From positions 7,689,501 through 7,753,500 of the forward strand of contig NC_021191.1 in NCBI RefSeq assembly GCF_000389965.1: DNA of 64,000 bases. Reading direction: 5' to 3'. This DNA is from Actinoplanes sp. N902-109. GTDB lineage: Bacteria > Actinomycetota > Actinomycetes > Mycobacteriales > Micromonosporaceae. This document shows positions 54,983 through 62,541 of this stretch, in pieces. The first letter of the stretch is position 1, and each line of letters begins with the position of its first letter. Under the pieces are notes generated by a model that was given only the letters and a program-made list of their open reading frames with translations, did no database searches and was not told the origin of the DNA. The position numbers were made by a program, and so were the translations under genes.

Positions 54983-56466
54983 GACGACGCCGCGGGCAGC
55001 GACCGGCTGGAGACGGCCGGCGGGGCAGCGGAGATCATCCCGACGGGCACGGCCACCAGGTCGACGCCCTCGGTCGCGACGACCCGGGCCCGCACCAGGT
55101 CGCCCGGGCGCAGGGCGGCGAGGTCGACCGGCTCGTCGCCGGCCACCAGCGTGGTGGAACCGTCGACCTCGGGTGCCTGGTGCTCGGCGCGGCCCTCGAT
55201 CTCGCCATCGTCCACCGTGTCGACGAGCACCTCGACGTACGAACCGAGGCGGTCCTCGGCCCGCTGGGCACAGAGTTCGTCGGCCAGGTCGCTGATCCGG
55301 GCGTAGCGCCGCTTGATCACGTCCTCGCGCACCTTGCCGCTCAGCCCGGCCGCCTCGGTGCCGTCCTCGTCGCTGTAGTCGAAGACGCCGACCGCGTCGA
55401 GCCGGGCCTCGGTGAGGAAGCGCACCAGCTCGTCCACGTCCTGGCGGGTCTCGCCGGGGAAACCGACGATGAAGTTGCTCCGGGCACCGGCCTGCGGCGC
55501 CAGCTCGCGGGCCGAGGCGAGCAGTTCCAGGAAGCGCTCGGTGGAGCCGAACCGGCGCATCCGGCGCAGCACCGGCTCGCTGGAGTGCTGGAAGGACAGG
55601 TCGTAGTAGGCCGCCACCCCGGGCGTGGTGGCGATCACTTCGATCAGGCCGGGCCGGGTCTCGGCGGGCTGGAGGTAGCTGGCGCGTACCCGCACGATGC
55701 CGTCGACCGCGGCGAGCTGGGGCAGCAGCTTCTCCAGGGCGCGCGGGTCGCCGAGGTCCTTGCCGTAGGACGTGCTGTTCTCGCTGACCAGCACCAGCTC
55801 CCGCACGCCGCTCTTGGCCAGCCACTCGGCCTCGGCCAGCAACTCCTGCGGGTCGCGCGAGACGAATGCGCCGCGGAAGGCCGGGATGGCGCAGAACGCG
55901 CACCGCCGGTCGCAGCCGCTGGCCAGCTTGAGGCTGGCCACCGGGCCGGAGTCGAGCCGCCGGCGCAGCACCGGGCGCAGGTGGGCCGGGGTGTGCTCGT
56001 CGACCGTGGCGTGACCGGGCACGACAACCTTGGCCGCCTGCCGCTTGACCGGGGTCAGCGGCAGCAGCTCGCGCCGGTCGCGCGGCGTGTGCGAGTCGAA
56101 CCGCTCGCCGGCCAGCACGCCGTCGAGACGGGCCGCGATGTCGGTGTAGTCGTCGAAGCCGAGCACGGCCTGGGCCTCGGGCAGGCTCTCGGCGAGCTCG
56201 CGGCCGTAGCGCTCGGCCATGCAACCGGCGGCGACGACCTTGGCGCCGGTGTCGGCCGCGGCGAGCAGCGTCTCGATGGAGTCCTGCTTGGCCTTCTCGA
56301 CGAAGCCGCAGGTGTTGACGACCACCACGTCGGCGCCCTCGGCGTCCGTGCTGATCTCCCATCCACCGGCGTCGAGGCGGGCGGCGAGCTCCTCGGAGTC
56401 GACTTCGTTACGGGCGCAACCGAGGGTCAGCAGAGCGACGCGGCGGGGGGATGGAGTGTCGGACAC
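54979..56466 (-). CDS. rimO: Ribosomal protein S12 methylthiotransferase RimO
   Basis: Radical-SAM enzyme that methylthiolates an Asp of ribosomal protein S12. 495 residues: UPF0004 part (ALLTLGCARNEVDSEELAARL, NTCGFVEKAKQDSIE, AAGCMAERYG) with three Cys, radical-SAM CDRRCAFCAIP, SFQHSSEPVLRRMRR, GFPGETRQDVDELVRFL and a TRAM domain. ARNEVDSE and GFV-E-KAKQDSIE separate RimO from MiaB (encoded elsewhere in the window). The GTG at 56464-56466 (MSDTPSPRRVALLTLGC) is chosen from family start. First gene of rimO-pgsA-cinA, all overlapping by 4 bp. Confidence 0.96.
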   Translation of the reverse strand: MSDTPSPRRVALLTLGCARNEVDSEELAARLDAGGWEISTDAEGADVVVVNTCGFVEKAKQDSIETLLAAADTGAKVVAAGCMAERYGRELAESLPEAQAVLGFDDYTDIAARLDGVLAGERFDSHTPRDRRELLPLTPVKRQAAKVVVPGHATVDEHTPAHLRPVLRRRLDSGPVASLKLASGCDRRCAFCAIPAFRGAFVSRDPQELLAEAEWLAKSGVRELVLVSENSTSYGKDLGDPRALEKLLPQLAAVDGIVRVRASYLQPAETRPGLIEVIATTPGVAAYYDLSFQHSSEPVLRRMRRFGSTERFLELLASARELAPQAGARSNFIVGFPGETRQDVDELVRFLTEARLDAVGVFDYSDEDGTEAAGLSGKVREDVIKRRYARISDLADELCAQRAEDRLGSYVEVLVDTVDDGEIEGRAEHQAPEVDGSTTLVAGDEPVDLAALRPGDLVRARVVATEGVDLVAVPVGMISAAPPAVSSRSLPAASS

Positions 56467-56605
56467 TCGTCCAAGGCTACCGGGCGGCGCGCGCAAGCCG
56501 TTCGTCCGTCCGGATGGCCGGGCCGTCATCTGGTGGCCAATTCCCGGGCAGCCACCATTCATCCACGAATTTTAGTCTGCGACGTCGTTCCGTCCGGGGG
56601 TGGAG

Positions 56606-57943
56606 ATGTCGCGTTACCGACCGAGTGCCGAGCTCGGGTTAGTTGTTGTTCTCGCGGGGCTGGCGCTCGCGGTCCGCTGGGCCGGCCGGCACGAGATCAC
56701 GCCGGACATGCGGATCTTCTTCGTCTGGTACCGCCACCTGGACGACGCGGGTGGCTTCGCCGGGCTCAAGCAGGAGATCGGCAACTACAACGCGCCGTTC
56801 CTGTATCTGCTGGCGTTCCTGACGTACCTGCCCGGCGGCGTCATGGCCAAGATCAAGCTGACCTGGCTGGTGTTCGACGCGCTGCTGGTGTTCTTCACGT
56901 ACCGGATCGTGGCTCTGCGCTGGCCGGGCAGCCGGCGCATCCCGACGCTGGCCGCGCTGATCATGGCGTTCCTGCCGACCGTGGTGGTCAACAGCTCGTT
57001 CTACGGCCAGTGCGACGCGATCTGGGCCGCCTTCGCGCTGGGCGGGCTCTATCACCTGCTGAAAGGCAACGACTGGGCGGGCGCCGCGCTGTTCACCGTG
57101 GCACTGGCGTTCAAACCGCAGGCGATCTTCATCTTCCCGGTGCTGGCCCTGATGATCCTGCTCGGGCAGGCCCGGTGGCGCTCATTGCTGGCCGTCCCGG
57201 TGGTCTACGTGCTGCTCGACGTGCCCGCGTTCCTCGCCGGGCGCGACGTCGTCGAACTGCTCACGCTGTACAGCCCGAGCCGGCAGTCGGTGTACGTCCC
57301 GGCGCTCACGTCCAACGCGGCCAGCGTGTTCGCGTTCCTGCCGGTCGACACGCGCAAGGACTCGCTCAAGGCCCTCGGCTACACCTTCGCCGCCGCCCTG
57401 GTCGTCGGCCTGCTCTACGCCGCCGTGGCAAGTGTGCGCAAGGCCACCCTCAAGCCGGATCAGATCGTCGTCGCGGCGGGATTGTTCGTCGTGCTGGTGC
57501 CCTGGGTGCTGCCGGGCATGCACGAGCGCTACTTCTACCTCGCCGACGTGATGGCGCTGGTGGTGGCCTTCTGGCGGCCGCGGCTGTGGCTGCTGCCGAT
57601 CCTGGTGCAGAGCGCGTCGCTGCTGACCTACGTGCCGTTCCTGTTCGGCGTGCGTCCCACGCCGCTCATGGTCCCCGCGACGATCATGCTGGTGGTGCTG
57701 ATCGTGCTGGTGTGGACGTTCGTCGGCGGGTTAATCGATCCGGAGCGTCGCGAGGGTCTCCTCCAGCTCGTCGGGCTTGACCAGCACCTCGCGCGCCTTG
57801 GACCCCTCGGACGGCCCGACGATGCCCCGGGTCTCCATGAGGTCCATGAGCCGGCCGGCCTTGGCGAACCCGACCCGCAGCTTGCGCTGCAGCATGGAGG
57901 TCGACCCGAACTGCGACGTGACGACCAGCTCGATCGCCTGTAG
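56606..57943 (+). CDS. GT-C fold integral-membrane glycosyltransferase (GT87/mannosyltransferase-like)
   Basis: 445 residues with about ten helices. The first periplasmic loop has the acidic TPDMRIFFVWY followed by NYNAPFLYLLAFLTYLP; NSSFYGQCDAIWAAFALGGLY, FKPQAIFIFPVLALM and GMHERYFYLADVMALVVA are typical of GT-C polyprenyl-phosphate-sugar users. The ATG at 56606 is preferred (a GTG lies 6 bases earlier). The hydrophobic core ends near 57730, but the frame stays open 213 bp further, antisense to the ftsK 3' end, adding a hydrophilic tail of about 70 residues (from IDPERREGLL). That tail may or may not be real protein. Confidence 0.8.
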   Translation: MSRYRPSAELGLVVVLAGLALAVRWAGRHEITPDMRIFFVWYRHLDDAGGFAGLKQEIGNYNAPFLYLLAFLTYLPGGVMAKIKLTWLVFDALLVFFTYRIVALRWPGSRRIPTLAALIMAFLPTVVVNSSFYGQCDAIWAAFALGGLYHLLKGNDWAGAALFTVALAFKPQAIFIFPVLALMILLGQARWRSLLAVPVVYVLLDVPAFLAGRDVVELLTLYSPSRQSVYVPALTSNAASVFAFLPVDTRKDSLKALGYTFAAALVVGLLYAAVASVRKATLKPDQIVVAAGLFVVLVPWVLPGMHERYFYLADVMALVVAFWRPRLWLLPILVQSASLLTYVPFLFGVRPTPLMVPATIMLVVLIVLVWTFVGGLIDPERREGLLQLVGLDQHLARLGPLGRPDDAPGLHEVHEPAGLGEPDPQLALQHGGRPELRRDDQLDRL

Positions 57944-60250
57944 CAGCACGTCGAGGTCCTCGCCGATCTCCTCGTCGATCTCCTTCTTCTTGTTCGCGAC
58001 CGGCGTCGTGACGTCCGCGCGGAACTCCGGCTCGCGCTGGTCCTTGCAGAACTTGACGACGTCGTGGATCTCCTGCTCGTCCACCCAGGCGCCCTGGATG
58101 CGGACGGGCTTGGACGCACCCATCGGGAGGAAGAGACCGTCGCCGCGGCCCAGCAGCTTCTCGGCGCCCGGCTGATCGAGGATGACCCGGGAGTCGGCGA
58201 GCGAGCTGGTGGCGAACGCGAGCCGGGACGGGACGTTCGCCTTGATCAGGCCGGTGACCACGTCGACGCTCGGCCGCTGGGTGGCCAGCACCAGGTGGAT
58301 GCCGGCCGCACGGGCCAGCTGGGTGATCCGCACGACCGAGTCCTCGACGTCACGCGGCGCGACCATCATCAGGTCGGCCAGCTCGTCGACGATCACCAGC
58401 AGGTACGGGTACGGCTTCATGACCCGCTCGCTGCCCGGCGGCGCGGTGATCTCGCCGCTGCGCACCTTGCGGTTGAAGTCGTCGATGTGCCGTACGCCGT
58501 TGGCCGCCAGGTCGTCGTAGCGCATGTCCATCTCACGGACGACCCATTCCAGCGCGTCGGCGGCCTTCTTGGGGTTCGTGACAATCGGCGTGACCAGGTG
58601 CGGGATTCCCTCGTACGCGGTCATCTCGACGCGCTTGGGGTCGACCAGCAGCAGGCGCACCTCATCCGGGGTGGCCCGGGTCAGCAGCGACACCAGCAGC
58701 GAGTTGAGGCACGACGACTTACCGGCACCGGTCGCGCCCGCGATCAGGATGTGCGGCATCTTGGCGAGGTTGGCCACCACGAAGCCGCCCTCGATGTCCT
58801 TGCCCAGCGCCACCAGCATCGGGTGCTGGTCGCTGGTGGCGGCGCGGGACCGCAGCACATCGCCCAGCGAGACGTTCTCCGGGTCGGTGTTGGGGATCTC
58901 CACGCCGACCGCGCTCTTGCCCGGGATCGGCGACAGGATGCGCACGTCGGGCGATTTGACCGCGTACGCGATGTTGCGCGACAGCTGGGTGATCCGCTCG
59001 ACCTTGACGCCGGGACCGACCTCGACCTCGTAGCGGGTCACGGTCGGCCCGCGGGTGAAACCGGTGACCTGGGCGTCGATCCGGAACTGGTCGAACACGC
59101 CGGTCAGCGCGGCCATGACCTCGTCGTTCGCGCGGCTGCGGGTCTTGGGCGCGGAGCCGCTGGACAGCATCGACGCGGGCGGTGGGGTGTACTGCCCCGG
59201 CACCGGCTTGATCTCCAGTTGCTCGGCGGCCACCGGGGCCGGCGAGTGCTCGGGGGCCTTGCGCCGCGCCGGCACCTTGGGCAACACGACCGTGTCGTGG
59301 ACGATCTCTTCCTCGACCACCTCATCGGGCGGGGCGAGGCCGATGTCCGCGAGCGAGCCCTGCCGGCGCCGGGCCGGACGGCGCGGCTTGGACTCCTCGA
59401 TGTCCAGCGGCTCGTCGAGATCGGGCAGGATCGGGTCGGCGGCCGGCCGCGGGCCCGCGGCCGAACGGCCCAGCAGCATCTCGGCGAGCAGGGCCACCCG
59501 CTCCGGCACCCGGCTGATCGGCGTGGCCGTGATCACCAGCAGCCCGAACACGAACAGCAGCACCAGCAGCGGCACCGCGACCCAGGCCGTGACCGCCCGC
59601 TCCAGCAGCGAGCCGACGCCGAACCCGATCAGCCCGCCGGCATCGTCCAGACCCACGGCGTTCTCCGGGTTCCCGGCGATGTGCAGCAGGCTCGCGGTCG
59701 CGATCACCAGCGCCGACCAGCCCACCAGGGACCGGCCCCGGTGCTCGGGGTCGGCCGGCTTGCGCATCAGGCGCACTGCTCCGTACAGCAGCAGCAGCGG
59801 GAGCAGGACGCCCAGGCTGCCGAAGAACAGCCGGACGGCATCGGCCAGCCGCGCGCCGACCGGGCCGGCCGAGCCCACCCACACCGCGACGCCGACCAGG
59901 ATGGCCAGGCCGAGCATGAGCAGACCGGCGCCGTCGCGGCGATGTTCCGGGTCGATGTCGCGGGCGCTGGCGGCCTGCCGGCCGACCCCGCGGGCGGCCC
60001 AGCCGACGCTGTGCGCGACGCCCATCCACAGGGCGCCCACGCCGCGCGCAGCGAGGGTGCCGGCCCCCGGGCGGGCGCGGGTGGCGCTGCGGGCCCGGGT
60101 GCGTGGGGCGGCAGCCTTGCGTGGCGCCGCCTTACGAGGAGCAGCTGGTTGCCGGGCACGCGTGGTCGCGGCGCCGCCCTTGGACGCGGCGCCGCCTTTG
60201 GATGCAGCTCGGCCCCGGCTCGCCGGAGGAGTACGGCCCGCCATGCTCAT
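57731..60250 (-). CDS. ftsK: DNA translocase FtsK
   Basis: Septum-associated motor that pumps chromosome termini apart. 839 residues: a basic Ala/Arg/Lys N-terminus with SKGGAA and APRKA repeats (1-70), about five helices (about 108-285), a linker, then the RecA-like motor: Walker A AGATGAGKSS (about 500-510), Walker B LLVIVDELADLM, and LVLATQRPSVDVVTGLIKANVPSRLAF. The gamma winged helix (about 770-839; VVTSQFGSTSMLQRKLRVGFAKAGRLMD) binds KOPS-type sites. The ATG at 60248-60250 or 60242-60244 is the start; neither has a strong ribosome site. Confidence 0.96.
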   Translation of the reverse strand: MSMAGRTPPASRGRAASKGGAASKGGAATTRARQPAAPRKAAPRKAAAPRTRARSATRARPGAGTLAARGVGALWMGVAHSVGWAARGVGRQAASARDIDPEHRRDGAGLLMLGLAILVGVAVWVGSAGPVGARLADAVRLFFGSLGVLLPLLLLYGAVRLMRKPADPEHRGRSLVGWSALVIATASLLHIAGNPENAVGLDDAGGLIGFGVGSLLERAVTAWVAVPLLVLLFVFGLLVITATPISRVPERVALLAEMLLGRSAAGPRPAADPILPDLDEPLDIEESKPRRPARRRQGSLADIGLAPPDEVVEEEIVHDTVVLPKVPARRKAPEHSPAPVAAEQLEIKPVPGQYTPPPASMLSSGSAPKTRSRANDEVMAALTGVFDQFRIDAQVTGFTRGPTVTRYEVEVGPGVKVERITQLSRNIAYAVKSPDVRILSPIPGKSAVGVEIPNTDPENVSLGDVLRSRAATSDQHPMLVALGKDIEGGFVVANLAKMPHILIAGATGAGKSSCLNSLLVSLLTRATPDEVRLLLVDPKRVEMTAYEGIPHLVTPIVTNPKKAADALEWVVREMDMRYDDLAANGVRHIDDFNRKVRSGEITAPPGSERVMKPYPYLLVIVDELADLMMVAPRDVEDSVVRITQLARAAGIHLVLATQRPSVDVVTGLIKANVPSRLAFATSSLADSRVILDQPGAEKLLGRGDGLFLPMGASKPVRIQGAWVDEQEIHDVVKFCKDQREPEFRADVTTPVANKKKEIDEEIGEDLDVLLQAIELVVTSQFGSTSMLQRKLRVGFAKAGRLMDLMETRGIVGPSEGSKAREVLVKPDELEETLATLRID

Positions 60251-60318
60251 TACCGTAACTGCGCCACGCCCGCGGGGACGCGCGCCGCTCCGTGCCCAGG
60301 TTTCACTTTCACGGTGAT

Positions 60319-60330
60319 TAAGATCAAGAA
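60319..60330 (+). promoter_or_regulatory. -10 box positioned for a leaderless YbjN transcript
   Basis: TAAGAT (60319-60324) is followed by 6 bases and the ATG at 60331, so the expected start site falls on the A of the start codon. No convincing -35 was found. Confidence 0.5.
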
Positions 60331-60765
60331 ATGTCAGCGGTTCTGCAGCCCCTGAGCAACGACATGATCAAAGCAGCCCTGGAGGCCCGCGAGTTCGCGT
60401 ACTCCGTCGACGAGGACGACGACATCCGCGGCACCTGGGAAGGCTGCCTCATCTACTTCTTCCGGGTCGGGAGGGAGAACGAGATCATCCAGGTCAGGAT
60501 CCTGACCAACCCCGACTTCAGCACGGACGACGTGGGCAAGCTGCATGCGTTCTGCAACGCCTGGAACCACGACCGGCTCTGGCCCAAGGCGTACGTGCAC
60601 ACGGCCGACGACGGCGTGGTGCGGGTCATCGGCGAGGTGAGCGCCGACTTCGAGCACGGGGTCACGCTGGAGCAGCTAGACCAGGTGATGATCTGCGGCA
60701 TCGCCACCGGCGTCGAACTGGCGGAGGCGGTCGCGACGCTGCAGCAGCGCGAAACCAACCCATGA
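60331..60765 (+). CDS. YbjN domain-containing protein
   Basis: 144 residues with the type III secretion chaperone-like YbjN fold: MIKAALEAREFAYSVDEDDDIRGTWEGCLIYFFRVGRENEIIQVRI, FCNAWNHDRLWPKAYVHTADDG, VSADFEHGVTLEQLDQVMICGIATGVEL. Actinomycete members are common; a regulatory or chaperone role is suspected but unproven. Divergent from ftsK. The last 90 bp overlap the convergent DUF2784 gene. Confidence 0.9.
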   Translation: MSAVLQPLSNDMIKAALEAREFAYSVDEDDDIRGTWEGCLIYFFRVGRENEIIQVRILTNPDFSTDDVGKLHAFCNAWNHDRLWPKAYVHTADDGVVRVIGEVSADFEHGVTLEQLDQVMICGIATGVELAEAVATLQQRETNP

Positions 60766-61080
60766 CGTCAGGATGAGCCCGGCCACCACGATCTGGGCGA
60801 CCCACTCGTAGCCGTGCGGATAGAACACCCCGGCCGCGTGGTTGTCGAGAAAGCCACCCCGTAGTGGGCTCCGGCCGAGGCCCTCGCGACCGCGGTCCTC
60901 GAGCCAGGTCAGCGGGCAGTACAGCTTGGCCACGACGATGACCAGCAACCACAGCGCGGCGGCGGCCTGCAACCAGATCAGCCGGCGCCAGCGCCAGGCC
61001 AGGAAACCGCCGAAGATGCCGAACGCCAGGAACGCGAAGTGCGCGCCGACGGCGAACCCGATCATCAGCCGGTAACCCAT
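60676..61080 (-). CDS. DUF2784 membrane protein
   Basis: 134 residues, three to four helices: GFAVGAHFAFLAFGIFGGFLAWRW, LIWLQAAAALWLLVIVVAKLYCPLTWLED (the CPLTWLE motif is characteristic), YPHGYEWVAQIVVAGLILTSWVGFALL, with a short charged tail. Family of unknown function. The ATG at 61078-61080 (MGYRLMIGF) is chosen; the longer reading has a TTG start. A strong hairpin 23 bp upstream ends the protease transcript. The 3' 90 bp lie antisense to YbjN. Confidence 0.88.
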   Translation of the reverse strand: MGYRLMIGFAVGAHFAFLAFGIFGGFLAWRWRRLIWLQAAAALWLLVIVVAKLYCPLTWLEDRGREGLGRSPLRGGFLDNHAAGVFYPHGYEWVAQIVVAGLILTSWVGFALLQRRDRLRQFDAGGDAADHHLV

Positions 61081-61103
61081 GCGACAAAGGTACAAAGCCA
61101 GCG

Positions 61104-61140
61104 CTGCCCGCGTAGGACGGAGGATGACCTACGCGGGCAG
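61104..61140 (-). terminator. Terminator after the S1 protease gene
   Basis: Perfect 13-bp stem (CTGCCCGCGTAGG / CCTACGCGGGCAG) with an 11-base loop, 18 bases after the protease stop in the direction of transcription. Confidence 0.85.
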
Positions 61141-61158
61141 CACGTCCGGACGGCGGGC

Positions 61159-62454
61159 TCAGCCGTGGTGGCGGTGCCCCCGGCGGTGGTGGCCACCCGC
61201 GGGCGGCGTCGTGGCGGGCGCCTCACTGGCCTGCGCCGGCGGCTCGGTGGTCGCCTCGGCCGGCGGCGGGGTCGCCGCACCGCCACCGGTGGTCAGCAGC
61301 GTCAGGTTGTTCCGGTCGAGGATCTCGGTGATCGGCTGGAAGAACGTCTCGCCGCCGACCGTGCAGTCGCCCGACCCACCCGACGTCACGCCCTGCGCCT
61401 GGTCACCCGACAGCCACGGCCCGCCCGAGTCGCCGCCCTCGGCGCAGGCATCCGTACGGGTCAGCCCGGTGACCGTACCCTCGGGGTAGTTGACCGTCTG
61501 GTTCTTGGCCAGGATCGTGCCGCAGTGCGTGCCGGTGGTGGAACCCGAGCGGCACACCGCCGCGCCGACCGGGGACTCGGTGGAACCGCCGACCGGCAGC
61601 GCGTTGCCCTGGAAGTCGTCGACGAACGGCTGCAGGCCCACGCCGCCCACGGTCTGCACGACCCCGAAGTCGGCATCGCCCGGGAATGTCGACGCGACGA
61701 CCTCGCCCTGGGCCGCGCCCTCGAAGTCGGTGGTCCGGGTGCCGACCTCGCCGCAGTGGCCGGCGGTGACGAAGCCGCCCTGCACCGCGAAGCCGATCGA
61801 GCAGCGGGCCTGCGCACCGCCGAGGTCGATGAAGTACGGCTGCGCGCCGATCACGTCGGCCAGCGGCTTCGGCGCCGACTTGACCGTGACGACCTCGACC
61901 TCGTCGCCGGCGAGACCGGCGTCCTCGGCGAGTTCCTTCGCGTGCTCGGCGTCGCCGCTCAGCGCCTGCACCACGACCTTGTTGGCGGCCACGTCCACGT
62001 ACCAGCCGGGCAGGTCACGGTCGGCCTTGGTGGCGGTGCTGTCCAGCGCCTTCTTGGCCTTGTCCAGCTCGCCCGCGCTACGGGTGACCAGCTTGGGCGT
62101 GGCCCCGGCGGCGCGTACCCGGTCGGCCAGGCCGGGGTCGGTGATGCCGATGTTCAGCGTGGTGCCATCGGCGGCAAGCCAGGAACCGGCGTACGCATCG
62201 CCGGACGTGCTGCGCAGCTGGGTGGCCACACCGGCGGCCCAGGTCGCGCGCTTGACCCGCGTGGTGGCCTGGTCGGCGCTGACACCCAGGTCGCGCTTCA
62301 TGGCGGCGAGCAGCTGGGGGGCCACTCCGTCGCGCTGCGGGGCGGCGCTCCGGCCGGACGGGGTGGTGCCCGCCATGGAGGGCAGGGTGAAAGCCACCGC
62401 TGCGCCTGCCGCCGTCACCGTCGCCGCGATCGCGACGACCGTTCTCCGCTGCAT
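61159..62454 (-). CDS. Secreted S1 family serine protease (alpha-lytic/streptogrisin type) with His-rich tail
   Basis: 431-residue pre-pro-enzyme. Signal peptide (MQRRTVVAIAATVTAAGAAVAF), alpha-lytic-type propeptide (about 30-205; WAAGVATQLRSTSGDAYAGSWL), then the chymotrypsin-like domain from about 206 with His233 (TAGHCG), Asp262 (DADFG) and Ser343 (GGDSGGP). Six Cys are positioned for disulfides, as in streptogrisins. A Pro/Thr/Ala linker (about 390-420) ends in HHRRGHRHHG, an unusual His/Arg-rich tip that could bind metal or polymer. Single gene with its own terminator. Confidence 0.95.
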   Translation of the reverse strand: MQRRTVVAIAATVTAAGAAVAFTLPSMAGTTPSGRSAAPQRDGVAPQLLAAMKRDLGVSADQATTRVKRATWAAGVATQLRSTSGDAYAGSWLAADGTTLNIGITDPGLADRVRAAGATPKLVTRSAGELDKAKKALDSTATKADRDLPGWYVDVAANKVVVQALSGDAEHAKELAEDAGLAGDEVEVVTVKSAPKPLADVIGAQPYFIDLGGAQARCSIGFAVQGGFVTAGHCGEVGTRTTDFEGAAQGEVVASTFPGDADFGVVQTVGGVGLQPFVDDFQGNALPVGGSTESPVGAAVCRSGSTTGTHCGTILAKNQTVNYPEGTVTGLTRTDACAEGGDSGGPWLSGDQAQGVTSGGSGDCTVGGETFFQPITEILDRNNLTLLTTGGGAATPPPAEATTEPPAQASEAPATTPPAGGHHRRGHRHHG

Positions 62455-62541
62455 TCGGTACTCCCCTCGGATCGCGGTGCCGTGGGGGCGGCACCGTGCC
62501 CATCGATACGAGGGGGAGCCCTCAACAGTTCAACATTCGCC

